The notes beneath the pieces were generated by a model. The model did not search any database. It saw nothing but the letters and a program-made list of their open reading frames with translations, and was not told the DNA's origin. A program made the translations under genes and the position numbers. From Archivesica marissinica (Eukaryota; Mollusca; Bivalvia; Venerida; Vesicomyidae), in NCBI GenBank assembly GCA_014843695.1, contig CM026394.1, positions 36,571,095 through 36,635,094 on the forward strand: 64,000 nucleotides of DNA. The letters are read 5' to 3'. The stretch's first letter is position 1, and each line of letters begins with the position of its first letter. Below, one piece after another: positions 23,093-34,734 of the stretch.

Positions 23093-24515
23093 TCCCACAC
23101 CAATGCAAACACAAGCGACTATTTATACCATATCCGTCTGTTATATATAAATTATATTTTGACAGTGAGCTGTTTATATAATAACAATTTCTGACAGAGT
23201 GTTGTCACTGATTAGGAGTGTGATATTTTGCAAAGAAACTAGAACAAGTCTATAGGTGTTAACCAGTTTTATCGGTATGCTAATCTTTGGGAAAGTCACG
23301 GTCCAGCAGAGAAGGCCTTTTTCACACTGGATAGTGATTCCCTTCACTGGCTGCTGAACACAGGTTTGGCCTGTACTTATATATTGGAAAAAGGAAAAAA
23401 GTTCAGAGAACTTGCATTCCCTTTACCGAATATTCATTGCTACATGTATATTATACGCCCTAATAATCACTGCTAGTCCCCATTCGCTGACAAGAGATTG
23501 GTACCACCTGAGCTGGCAAATTCTCACCGGTTTATTGAAAGATACATATCCATAGATGAAAGAAATCTTTGAAAGCAGATTAGTGGTAGTAATCTCTCCC
23601 CTTAAAGATGCCACTCCCACCCCCCATGTTCAAAAATGAGGGATTTTGGTGTAAGATTATTCAACGTTATATTTCACATATCAGAAAACTTACTACATGT
23701 ACTATATTTAATGGATCTTTTAACTCTAGTATAAAGAACAGGAATATATTTATATTGCGAAATAAATTAGTGAAAAGTTATACTGCTTAAAATTAGCACG
23801 TTTTGATAAACAGCCTCAAAATGCAAGCGATCATGTCGTATAACAAAGAGGAATATGCAAATATTTCCTCCTAGCATCTCCCTCGGCTGCTCCAGGAGGA
23901 AGATCTGGGTGCCCCTTCGAGCAGTATTTCAAGCACTTGTTAGAATCAGTGACCTTCATCAAGCCAGCTGTCAGATGGATGACACCCCCCCCAGTGGGAT
24001 TCGAACATACAACTGTGAGAAACTATAGTGATTTGAAGTTGTCAAGTTTATCACTCCGATAATACAGAAGGTCAATTATTTTGAGAAATGTACCCGACCA
24101 GCATTGTGTTATTATTGCTCTTAAGAATATTGTATTCTATGCGAGGATGCCATACAGCTGGCTTGTGGGAGGTTGGTGGTTTTACCTGGATGCCAGTTTG
24201 TATGAAATACTGTTCAGAGAGAACATGGGATTTTCCACCACCAATAAATGCTGACCTTTAAACCCCAAAGCGGTTACTCGTAAGTTTGTATGTTTTGTCC
24301 AACAGAAATAACTACAACATTTTTGACATAATATATTTTAATTCAATGATAACATTTGGCCGATGGCCAGTAATATATGTCCTATCTGTGTACCTTACCA
24401 AACAATGTTGTGCAGTGAGACACATGTATTTCGACGGCATATTTAGACAGGACAAGAATACAATAAATATGTACAAGGTAAAATCAATGATGATGTAAAA
24501 AAAACTCTGGAAAAC
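23093..24515. other. Intergenic DNA with a possible tRNA-derived SINE fragment
   Basis: On the minus strand at about 24015-23870 the sequence TGTTCGAATCCCACTGGG looks like a box B and is followed by moderately GC-rich sequence, so it may be another SINE fragment. There is no second copy in the window to confirm it. No protein-coding gene is supported. Confidence 0.35.
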
Positions 24516-24641
24516 AATGTACCTTGGGTGTTTCATATACTATTGAAAGTTACTATCCAATGTACCTCGGATGTTTCATACACTTGAAAGTTACTATCCA
24601 ATGTACCTCGGGTGTTTCATACACTTGAAAGTTACTATCCA
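24516..24641. repeat. ~42-bp tandem repeat, three units
   Basis: Three units containing TACCTCGGGTGTTTCATACA and GAAAGTTACTATCC. The first is more diverged. Confidence 0.85.
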
Positions 24642-25329
24642 ATTTGTACAGTCATTTATTACATGTGTAATACAGTCCCACCTCCTCAAATGTCACCTCC
24701 CAAGAGTGACACCCTCTTTATAACGTCACTTTTATTCCCACCCGTTGTATTTACATGTAATTTCACCTCTTATGAACGACATCTCCCAACAACAGACAAC
24801 GACAGTCAATTTCCCACCCAACGATGCAGAAAACCTCCCAAGAACAGACAAATATTTGGCTGAAAACGTACAAACAGTAGGCCTACGTGTGACTGTATGT
24901 TTCATCAGACGCAAATAATCGCCAATTGTTCCTTTCAATTTTCAATAAACAGTAATTATCTTAATCTGGGGGCCAATAATCCACATGCTGAACCCCATAA
25001 GTGTGAAAATAATTATTGTTTACGTATATTCTAAAATAAACACATGATTGGCAGGTTGTACCGCGTATATCTTTTGATCGCTTAAGAAAAATTTAAATAT
25101 ATATGTATTTGTACAGTCATTTATTACATGTGTAGTCATTTATACTTGCAATATATATCACATGTCACTTTATAAACAAATCATCTATCTGTGTATTATT
25201 AATGTGTAGGTGTGCCAGTAATTGGAAAGTTTCTTGATTCTCGACAATGACACAGTTGAAAAACTTATCTTCATAAATTTGAATGTTGCTGATGACGATC
25301 AGTTCTCTAGTCTATTATTATTCTCAATA
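24642..25329. other. Intergenic DNA
   Basis: No supported gene. TTTGTACAGTCATTTATTAC occurs twice (about 24640 and 25108), a short dispersed duplication. Confidence 0.55.
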
Positions 25330-26733
25330 TGCCACTAGAAAGCAGTGCGGCCTGTTGCTGCAGCACTAGAATAGTCCACGATATCGGTTCACTAGAAAGC
25401 AGTGCAGCCTGTTGCTGCAGTACTAGAATAGTCCACGATATCGGTTCACTAGAAAGCAGTGCAGCCTGTTGCTGCAGTACTAGAATAGTCCACGATATCG
25501 GTTCCACAAAAGCAGTGCAGCCTTGCAGTACTAGAATAGTCCACGATATCGGTTCACTAGAAAGCAGTGCAGCCTGTTGCTGCAGTACTAGAATAGTCCA
25601 CGATATCGGTTCACTAGAAAGCAGTGCAGCCTGTTGCTGCAGTACTAGAATAGTCCACGATATCGGTTCACTAGAAAGCAGTGCAGCCTGTTGCTGCAGT
25701 ACTAAAATAGTCCACGATATCGGTTCACTAGAAAGCAGTGCAGCCTGTTGCTGCAGTACTAGAATAGTCCACGATATCGGTTCACTAGAAAGCAGTGCAG
25801 CCTGTTGCTGCAGTACTAGAATAGTCCACGATATCGGTTCACTAGAAAGCAGTGCAGCCTGTTGCTGCAGTACTAGAATAGTCCACGATATCGGTTCACT
25901 AGAAAGCAGTGCAGCCTGTTGCTGCAGTACTAACATAGTCCACGATATCGGTTCACTAGAAAGCAGTGCAGCCTGTTGCTGCAGTACTAACATTGTCCAC
26001 GATATCGGTTCACTAGAAAGCAGTGCAGCCTGTTGCTGCAGTACTAACATTGTCCACGATATCGGTTCACTAGAAAGCAGTGCAGCCTGTTGCTGCAGTA
26101 CTAGAATAGTCCACGATATCGGTTCACTAGAAAGCAGTGCAGCCTGTTGCTGCAGTACTAGAATAGTCCACGATATCGGTTCACTAGAAAGCAGTGCAGC
26201 CTGTTGCTGCAGTACTAGAATAGTCCACGATATCGGTTCACTAGAAAGCAGTGCAGCCTGTTGCTGCAGTACTAACATTGTCCACGATATCGGTTCACTA
26301 GAAAGCAGTGCAGCCTGTTGCTGCAGTACTAACATTGTCCACGATATCGGTTCACTAGAAAGCAGTGCAGCCTGTTGCTGCAGTACTAACATTGTCCACG
26401 ATATCGGTTCACTAGAAAGCAGTGCAGCCTGTTGCTGCAGTACTAACATTGTCCACGATATCGGTTCACTAGAAAGCAGTGCAGCCTGTTGCTGCAGTAC
26501 TAACATTGTCCACGATATCGGTTCACTAGAAAGCAGTGCAGCCTGTTGCTGCAGTACTAACATTGTCCACGATATCGGTTCACTAGAAAGCAGTGCAGCC
26601 TGTTGCTGCAGTACTAACATTGTCCACGATATCGGTTCACTAGAAAGCAGTGCAGCCTGTTGCTGCAGTACTAGAATAGTCCACGATATCGGTTCACTAG
26701 AAAGCAGTGCAGCCTGTTGCTGCAATAAAGAGT
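25330..26733. repeat. 57-bp tandem array (CACTAGAAAGCAGTGCAGCC type)
   Basis: About 24.6 copies of a 57-bp unit containing TGTTGCTGCAGTACTAGAAT and GTCCACGATATCGGTT. One unit (~25500-25556) is shortened and rearranged. Two variants, TAGAATAGTCC and TAACATTGTCC, occur in contiguous runs. Both strands are open for about 470-485 codons because 57 is 3 x 19 and the unit lacks stops. I see no start context, signal peptide or flanking exon, so coding is not supported. Confidence 0.95.
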
Positions 26734-26815
26734 AAAAATTGTAGAGTAACAGTAATTGCCTCATCTAGGCGAGATATAATATGAAAACATTACAAATCAT
26801 TTCTTAGCAGTATTT

Positions 26816-27620
26816 TATTGATTGATTGATTGATTGATTGTTTTATTTATAGACGTCTCAACCGAAAAGGGTCATGGAGCGTCTGATAAAATATTTTTAT
26901 GGTACAATATGTAAAATTTGATTAAATTTTACAATATTTCAATACACTGATTTAAACATGTTTAAAATTTCCTTTAAAAAGGATAAAATCAACTTTGGTT
27001 CTACATTATTAAAAATATTTTTCATAGAATTTTCTATATTGTAGCGGGATCTAATCTCATTCACATCGATACATTCAGTCAATATATGTTTGATTGCAAA
27101 ATTTTCTTGGTAAGGGATACATTCTGGTGGTGGATCCTCGCAGTTCAGAATAAAGGAATGAGTAAGATAAGAGTGTCCAATACGACATCAGGTCAAAACA
27201 ACTTGTTCTTTTCTATTTGGAGGAAACCAATAATTTTCGGAAAAAGGTTAAATTTGGTATAATTTGTTTTTGGGTTACGGTATTGTTCCATAAATGTTGG
27301 CATTGTGTATTGACATATTTGCGAATTTGGGATTTGTAGTCTGTATATGGAATGTTTACATTTGTTACAGGTTTATTTATTGCACTTTTTGCTTCTCTAT
27401 CGGTTTCTTCATTACCTATGATATTTATGTGACTGGAAATCCAGCAAAAAATTACTTCTTTAGTTGGGGATACTTTGTGGTAAATGTTCAGAATCCGTTG
27501 AATCAAAGGATTTGTGTGATCAATTCGTTTTATTCATTGTAGGACTGAAAGAGAATCCGATAAAATTATGAATTTATTTAATTCTGAATCTTTTATAAAA
27601 ATGGAATGCGATATTTATGG
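26816..27620 (-). mobile_element. LINE C 3' fragment (RNase H C-terminus and 3' UTR)
   Basis: On the minus strand from ~27620 the sequence encodes a decayed RNase H end: FIILSDSLSVLQ, then after an indel FCWISSHINIIGNEETDREAK (27213-27506). This is followed by a zinc-motif region, a 3' UTR with GACGTCTATAAATAAAAC and an (AATC)n tail at 26816-26840. Its protein is closest to LINE B (shared SHINI.GN, IRKYV) but the nucleotide sequence differs, so it is a third RNase H LINE family, 5'-truncated. Confidence 0.85.
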
Positions 27621-27626
27621 CCGAGA

Positions 27627-28462
27627 TTATAATTGAAGCTGAAACTCTTACTGCGGCTCAAACTCTTACTGTGGCTCAAACTCGCTACAGTTCAAGCCCT
27701 CGCTACAGTTCAAGCCCTCGCTACAGTTCAAGCCCTCGCTACAGTTAAAGCCCTCGCCACAGTTCAAGCCCTCGCCACAGTTCAAGCCCTCGCCACAGTT
27801 AAAGCCCTCGCTACAGTTCAAGCCCTCGCTACAGGTCAAGCCCTCGCTACAGTTCAAGCCCTCGTTACAGTTCAAGCCCTCGCTACAGGTCAAACCCTCG
27901 CTACAGTTCAAGCTCTCGCTACAGGTCAAGCCCTCGCTACAGGTCAAGCCCTCGCTAAGGTCAATCCCTTACTATTCAAGTTTTATCTTTAAGACGCGAC
28001 ACTTAGAACACTATTCATAATGAGTTACAGGTTAAAAAGCCATGCAAATTATAGAAAATCTCAACACAATGCATGGACAGTACTATGTATGGCAGCTACA
28101 TTTTTACACAAGATATGATGGCAAAAGTAGCTACTTTCGAAACCATAGTTGTAATGACCAATGACTAGTTGGCACGACTCGGTTCAAGATCAGCTCGGTG
28201 AAAGGTGTGTGTGTGTACAGGTGAACTGATCCATCCCCGCAGCTCCATTCTGACGTCGCATCAACTAAGGCAGAAAGTCATGTACTAACTTGATTTACTA
28301 AGTAGTTACTAATGCTACCAATGATCCATTTATTCAGGTACAATTTTTTTTAACTATTGAACAACAGGCGACACGTTGGAAAAAAAATTAATATAATTAT
28401 CATACAATGCAGATTAACCAGTGCATTGACTTTACGTTAAATCCTAAACAACCAAAATTTGA
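27627..28462. repeat. Segmental duplication, block 1
   Basis: The block begins ATAATTGAAGCTGAAACTCT, runs through an 18-bp array, and continues with unique DNA (TTTTATCTTTAAGACGCGAC ... CATGCAAATTATAGAAAATC). The unique part is repeated at 28855-29352 in block 2 with high identity. Blocks 1 and 2 are offset by about 843 bp. Confidence 0.9.
27640..27958. repeat. 18-bp array (CTCGCTACAGTTCAAGCC)
   Basis: About 15 copies preceded by two or three copies of a different 18-bp unit, ACTCTTACTGCGGCTCAA, the seed of the array at 29365. Variants with AGGTCAAG or GTTAAAG occur toward the right and in the middle. Confidence 0.95.
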
Positions 28463-29352
28463 GAGAGAGTATAATTGAAGCTGAAACTCTTACTGCAGCT
28501 CAAACTCTTACTGCGGCACAAACTCTTACTGCGGCTCAAACTCGCTACAGTTCTAGCCCACGCTGCAGTTATTCAAGCCCTCGCTACAGTTCTTCAAGCC
28601 CTCGCTACAGTTCTTCAAGCCCTCGCTACAGTTCTTCAAGCCCTCGCTACAGTTCTTCAAGCCCTTGCTACAGTTCTTCAAGCCCTCGCTACAGTTCTTC
28701 AAGCCCTCGCTACAGTTCTTCAAGCACTCGCTACAGTTCTTCAAGCCCTCGCTACAGTTCTTCAAGCCCTCGCTACAGTTCTTCAAGCCCTCGCTACAGT
28801 TCAAGCCCTCGCTACAGTTCAAACCATCGCTACAGTTCAAGCCCTTACTAGTCAGGTTTTATCTTTAAGACGCGACACTTAGAACACTACAGTATTCATA
28901 ATGAATTACACGTTAAAAAACCATGCAAATTATAGAAAATCTCAACACAATGCATGGACAATACTATGCATGGCAGCTACATTTTTACACAAGATATGAT
29001 GGCAAAAGTAGCTACTTTCGAAACCATAGTTGTAATGACCAATGACTAGTTGGCACGACTTGGTTCAATATCAGCTTGGTGAAAGGTGTGTGTTTGTGTA
29101 CAGGTGAACTGATCCATCCCCGCAGCTCCATTCTGACGTTGCATCAACTAAGGCAGAAAGTCATGTACTAACTTGATTTACTAAGTAGTTACTAATGCTC
29201 ACAATAATCCATTTATTCAGGTACAATTTTTACAAGTGAACAGGGGACACATTGTGACAAATTGTAATATAATTATGATAAGACGCAGATTAACAAGTGA
29301 TGGGATATATTGACTCGCATCACAATGCATTGACTTTCAGTTAACTTAAACA
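28463..29352. repeat. Segmental duplication, block 2
   Basis: Second copy of the block at 27627. Its internal array has a 21-bp unit instead of 18. The unique part differs from block 1 by scattered substitutions and small indels. Confidence 0.9.
28483..28852. repeat. 21-bp array (CTCGCTACAGTTCTTCAAGCC-type, 18-bp unit plus TTC)
   Basis: It starts with three ACTCTTACTGCGGCTCAA seed units, continues with ~13 copies of a 21-bp unit that equals the block 1 18-bp unit with an extra TTC, and ends with the plain 18-bp form. Confidence 0.95.
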
Positions 29353-30182
29353 ACCAAAACTTGCAACCAAACTCTTACTGCTACTCAAACTCTCACTGCA
29401 GCTCAAACTCTCATTGTGGCTCAAACTCTCACTGCGGCTCAAACTCTCACTGCTGCTCAAACTCTTACTGCTGCTCAAACTCTCACTGCAGCTCAAACTC
29501 TCATTGCAGCTCAAACTCTCATTACAGCTCAAACTCTCACTGCGGCTCAAACTCTTACTGCTGCTCAAACTCTCACTGCAGCTCAAACTCTCATTGCAGC
29601 TCAAACTCTCATTACAGCTCAAACTCTCACTGCGGCTCAAACTCTCACTGCGGCTCAAACTCTCATTGCGGCTCAAACTCTCACTGTGGCTCAAACTCTC
29701 ACTGCGGCTCAAACTCTCACTGCGGCTCAAACTCTCACTGCGGCTCAAACTCTCACTGCAGCTCAAACTCTCATTGCGGCTCAAACTCTCAATGCGGCTC
29801 AAACTCTCACTGCGGCTCAAACTCTCATTGCAGCTCAAACTCTCATTGCGGCTCAAACTCTCACTGTGGCTCAAACTCTCATTGCAGCTCAAACTCTCAC
29901 TGTGGCTCAAACTCTCACTGCAGCTCAAACTCTCATTGCGGTTCAAACTCTCATTGCAGCTCAAACTCTCACTGCAGCTCAAACTCTCATTGCGGCTCAA
30001 ACTCTCATTGCAGCTCAAACTCTCACTGCGGCTCAAACTCTCATTGCGGCTCAAACTCTCACTGCGGCTCAAACTCTCATTGCGGCTCAAACTCTCATTA
30101 CAGCTCAAACTCTCACTACGGCTCAAACTCTCATTGTGGCTCAAACTTTCACTGCGGCTCAAACTCTCACTACGGCTCAACA
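29353..30182. repeat. 18-bp array (ACTCTCACTGCGGCTCAA)
   Basis: About 45 copies. This is the seed unit found in only 2-3 copies at the starts of the arrays in blocks 1 and 2. Here the seed itself was expanded and the CTCGCTACAG unit is absent. The left flank (AAACAACCAAAACTTG) matches the block junction near 28446, so this is a third block. It is open in all frames, and I do not consider it coding. Confidence 0.95.
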
Positions 30183-30440
30183 TCAAGACGAGTCGAGTCT
30201 GTGGCGTGTTTGACTCGAATTAGTCTATGGCCTTTTTCACACACACAAGTCTATGGCGCATTCCACATGCCAGCATCTACGGTCTGTTCAACTCTATCAG
30301 TCTACTGCCTGTTTAACCAGTCAATGCTAATTCCACTGGTCCGAGTCTTCAGCAAGTTCCACACCCGAATCTATGTTTTGTTCCACTCACCCTAGTCTAC
30401 ATCCTGTTTTGACACACCCGAGTTAACACCTGAGATGTTA
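30183..30440. repeat. Degenerate ~33-bp repeats
   Basis: Recurring elements of the form AGTCTATGGC..TTCCAC (30221, 30248, 30279, 30305 and later) suggest an old, strongly diverged tandem array. Confidence 0.5.
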
Positions 30441-31330
30441 CTGTCGCATCTACAATTTCCATGCGGCAAAGCCCTCACAAGTATGATGATCTTCTATGCA
30501 AGCCATATGATTGGTCCGGTGCCAAGGCCATGTGGCACTTTCCCAAATCAACCGTCCTGCCTTCTTCCATATGGCCGATGACCCTAAATCGGACAATTGA
30601 CATTTGTACAAAATCTATGTGTGATTATATATCAATCCAGTCTGCTGTCAGTTCGATGCAAGACATCATCACAACCAGATGAGTGGCCTCCTTGATTGAC
30701 GATTTTACATGTATCCCCTCTGCTCTTAAGCGAAGATTCCTAGAGAGTATAGAGAGGTTTCTTTGTCAACCAATCAACTGGTACAGATTAGAGCAGTTTT
30801 CTTGTCAAACTTGGCACCAGACAATTCAACAAGTCTTGAGAGGACACCAAGATAGCTATGGAAGCGATAGACTTGTTCAGTTTACGGAGGATTTCTGGAC
30901 AAACTTTGCACCAGACAACTTAATCAGTAGTGAGGATATTCAGACAACCTGGTGCAAAGAGGTTGTTTGAGGCTCCTCTCTAAAGACTAGGCTGCCTAGT
31001 TTGTTTGGAACTCTTCTTTACACTGGACAAGTTGGGAGGCTTCAATAGTCATCCCGAAATAATCTCTGGATTTAATGAAAAGCTTAACAAGAAAAATACA
31101 CCTAATCTTTACCGGCCGATAGGTTGACTAGAACTTCTCATAACATTCTAGGAATCCTCAATTAAGAGCAGAGAGGGTGGTTTGCAAAAAGGACAATCAA
31201 TGATGCCACTCACCTGGATTGGAAGATGTCTTGTATGGTACCGAAAGAAGACTACATTGACATTATATCACACACAGATTTTGCACAAGGACAAATGTCT
31301 TGACTTAGAGACATTTGCCATATGGACTAC
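30441..31330. other. Unassigned DNA with weak coding-like and RT-like traces
   Basis: The plus strand is open from 30461 to 30970 except for one in-frame TGA at 30680. The product has no recognisable domain, and its second half contains a diverged internal DNA repeat (TTGTCAAACTTGGCACCAGA / GACAAACTTTGCACCAGACA). At ~31029-31125 the plus strand encodes WEASIVIPK and, in another frame, NLYRPIG, reminiscent of the start of a LINE RT. This is too decayed to call firmly. Confidence 0.3.
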
Positions 31331-31800
31331 ACTAACTGCACCCTCCTCCACATCCACCTTCCTTACCAGACCCTCCTCCAAGTGTAGCCAACTGATGACG
31401 TCATGTCCCTGCAGAAGGTTTCCTTCACTGAAAGAACCACCTAACTGCAGAGTCAAGGCCTCATCAGCTGGAAACTCCTCATACACATCCTCATCTACCA
31501 CAAACTCACTAACTGCACCCTCCTCCACATCCACCTTCCTTACATACCCTCCTCCAAGAGTAGCCAACTGATGACGTTATGTCCCTGCATAAGGTTTCCT
31601 TCACTGAAAGAACCACATAACTGCAGAGTCAAGGCCTCATCAGCCGGAAACTCCTCATCAACATCCACATCTACCACAAACTCACTAACTGTATCCTTCT
31701 CATTCACAATCCCATCTACAACACAAACCTCGATAACTGCATCCACCATCCTTGCCAACACCACCTCGGACATCGGCAGCTCCTCCTCCTCCTCGTATCT
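31331..31800. repeat. 177-bp tandem repeat, about 2.5 units
   Basis: Units begin at 31331, 31508 and 31685 with ACTAACTGCACCC or a variant. The period is 59 codons. The repeat lies inside the minus-strand coding candidate described next. Confidence 0.85.
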
Positions 31801-31856
31801 TCGTTCAATCTCTACCACTGCTAGCTTAGTCATTACAACAAAGGCATCCTCTGTAC
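31548..31856 (-). CDS. Putative host exon encoding acidic 59-residue repeats (unknown protein)
   Basis: On the minus strand a 309-nt open stretch runs from a good acceptor (TTCTGTCTCATTACAG, ending at 31857) to a strong donor (G|GTATGTAAG, GT at 31547-31546). The product starts around TEDAFVVMTKLAVVEIERR, is strongly acidic (EEEEELP, VDVDVDEEFPADEAL) and contains one full 59-residue repeat with GSFSEGNLMQGHNVISWL. A second repeat continues downstream (31525-31268, GSFSEGNLLQGHDVISWL) but in a different frame, shifted by a one-base difference at the donor. So either it is a separate exon or this is a decaying gene. I do not recognise the family. Exon phases would be 1 at both ends. Confidence 0.5.
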
Positions 31857-32248
31857 CTGTAATGAGACAGAATGAAATACAAAGTACTCAAATGGATGAC
31901 AAAAAAAAAGTGGTGTGTGGAACCTGAAGACAACATTAACTCAAAATGGCCATGAAACCCTGGATCTGTAACCCCAGTTGAAAAGCTTAAAGGGCTATGC
32001 AACAGAAAACACTATAAACTTCTGGTAAAATTGGGTACCCAGAAAAGGCTCCGGACGGACGTGCAGCATCGCACTATGATGCTGTATGTTTAGTTTAAGT
32101 TCAACACAATTCCACTAATTGGCTGCGGCTGATCTGGATCTATGTTGTTTGCAAATGTGATTTTATTTACTCAGCAGGCAAAGGGTTAAGCATAATGATA
32201 TTGTTTTATTGTATGCAATATCCGTTTAACAATAGTCAGGAGGAGTGT
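31857..32248. other. Intergenic or intronic DNA
   Basis: Contains the pyrimidine tract and acceptor for the exon to its left. No other feature is supported. Confidence 0.5.
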
Positions 32249-34636
32249 AAAACATGCCGTAGACTCAACTTGCCTGATGCAAACATGCTGTACATTAGGG
32301 ATAGTTAAACATGCCGTAGACTCAACTTGCCTGATGCAAACAGGCTGTACATTAGAGCTAGTAAAACATGCCGTAGACTCAACTTGCCTGATGCAAACAT
32401 GCTGTACATTAAAGATAGTAAAATATTCCGTAGACTGAACTTGCCAGATGCAAACATGCTGAACATTAGGGATAGTAAAACATGCCGTAGACTCAACTTG
32501 CCTGATGCAAACATGCTGAACATTAGGGATAGTAAAACATGCCGTAGACTCAACTTGCCTGATGCAAACATGCTGAACATTAGGGATAGTAAAACATGCC
32601 GTAGACTCAACTTGCCTGATGCAAACATGCTGAACATTAGGGATAGTAAAACATGCCGTAGACTCAACTTGCCTGATGCAAACATGCTGAACATAGGATA
32701 GTAAAACATGCCGTAGACTCAACTTGCCTGATGCAAACATGCTGTACATTAGGGATAGTAAAACATGCTGTAGACTCAACTTGCCTGATGCAAACATGCT
32801 GTACATTAGGATAGTAAAACATGCCGTAGACTCAACTTGCCTGATGCAAACATGCTGAACATTAGGGATAGTAAAACATGCCGTAGACTCAACTTGCCTG
32901 ATGCAAACATGCTGAACATTAGGGATAGTTAAACATGCCGTAGACTCAACTTGCCTGATGCAAACATGCTGAACATTAGAGATAGTAAACATGCCGTAGA
33001 CTCAACTTGCCTGATGCAAACATACTGTGCATTAGGGATAGTAAAACATGCCGTAGACTCAACTTGCCTGATGCAAACATGCTGTACATTAGAGATAGTA
33101 AAACATGCCGTAGACTCAACTTGCCTGATGCAAACATGCTGAACATTAGGGATAGTAAAACATGCCGTAGACTCAACTTGCCTGATGCAAACATGCTGTA
33201 CATTAGAGCTAGTAAAACATGCCGTAGACTCAACTTGCCTGATGCAAACATGCTGTACATTAGAGATAGTAAAATATCCGTAGACTGAACTTGCCAGATG
33301 CAAACATGCTGAACATTAGGGATAGTAAAACATGCCGTAGACTCAACTTGCCTGATGCAAACATGCTGAACATTAGGGATAGTAAAACATGCCGTAGACT
33401 CAACTTGCCTGATGCAAACATGCTGAACATTAGGGATAGTAAAACATGCCGTAGACTCAACTTGCCTGATGCAAACATGCTGAACATTAGGGATAGTAAA
33501 ACATGCCGTAGACTCAACTTGCCTGATGCAAACATGCTGAACATTAGGGATAGTAAAACATGCCGTAGACTCAACTTGCCTGATGCAAACATGCTGAACA
33601 TTAGGGATAGTAAAACATGCCGTAGACTCAACTTGCCTGATGCAAACATGCTGTACATTAGGGATAGTAAAACATGCCGTAGACTCAACTTGCCTGATGC
33701 AAACATGCTGTACATTAGGGATAGTAAAACATGCCGTAGACTCAACTTGCCTGATGCAAACATGCTGAACATTAGGGATAGTAAAACATGCCGTAGACTC
33801 AACTTGCCTGATGCAAACATGCTGAACATTAGAGATAGTTAAACATGCCGTAGACTCAACTTGCCTGATGCAAACATACTGTGCATTAGGGATAGTAAAA
33901 CATGCCGTAGACTCAACTTGCCTGATGCAAACATGCTGTACATTAGAGATAGTAAAACATGCCGTAGACTCAACTTGCCTGATGCAAACATGCTGAACAT
34001 TAGGGATAGTAAAACATGCCGTAGACTCAACTTGCCTGATGCAAACATGCTGTACATTAAAGATAGTAAAACATGCCGTAGACTCAACTTGCCTGAAGCA
34101 AACATGCTGTACATTAGGGCTAGTAAAACATGCCGTAGACTCAACTTGCCTGATACAAACATGCTGAACATTAGGGATAGTAAAACATGCCGTAGACTCA
34201 ACTTGCCTGATGCAACCATGCTGTACATTAAAGATAGTAAAACATGCCGTAGACTCAACTTGCCTGAAGCAAACATGCTGTACATTAGGGCTAGTAAAAC
34301 ATGCCGTAGACTCAACTTGCCTGATGCAAACATGCTGAACATTAGGGATAGTAAAACATGCCGTAGACTGAACTTGCCTGATGCAAACATGCTGTACATT
34401 AAAGATAGTAAAACATGCCGTAGACTCAACTTGCCTGATGCAAACATGCTGTACATTAGGGCTAGTAAAACATGCCGTAGACTCAACTTGCCTGATGCAA
34501 ATATGCTGTACATTAGAGATAGTAAAACATGCCGTAGACTCAACTTGCCTGATGCAAACATGCTGAACATAAGGGATAGTAAAACATGCCGTAGACTCAA
34601 CTTGCCTGATGCAAACATGCTGAACATTAGGGATAG
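32249..34636. repeat. 57-bp tandem array (CATGCCGTAGACTCAACTTG type)
   Basis: About 42 copies of a 57-bp unit also containing CCTGATGCAAACATGCTG and ACATTAGGGATAGTAAAA. Variants (GTACATTAGAGCTAG, GAACATTAGGG, GTACATTAAAG) recur in ordered groups, for example at 33861-34060 and 34381-34560, which indicates higher-order duplication. A few units have one-base indels that switch frames. It is open in several frames on both strands because 57 is divisible by three. No coding evidence. Confidence 0.95.
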
Positions 34637-34734
34637 TTAAACAGGCTGTATATTAGGGATAGTGAAACAGGATGTGTAGGCGGCTATTATTAATACTGAC
34701 ATTCTGAAGTCGAGAATGCATGCTACAATCTGAA

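Noticed and set aside
25307..26764. 470-485-codon frames on both strands of the 57-bp array
   Set aside because: The period is 3 x 19 and the unit lacks stops on both strands. Coding on both is implausible and neither has supporting context.
29341..30395. Ser/Asn-, Leu/Lys- and Thr/Ala-rich repeat frames
   Set aside because: All frames of an 18-bp array are open at once. This is repeat shadow, not a silk- or antifreeze-like protein.
30990..31180. LINE reverse transcriptase remnant (WEASIVIPK, NLYRPIG)
   Set aside because: Two short motifs in different frames with nothing else conserved. Not enough for a feature call.
32186..34640. Many 120-270-codon frames in the second 57-bp array
   Set aside because: Same reason, and they break wherever a unit has a one-base indel.
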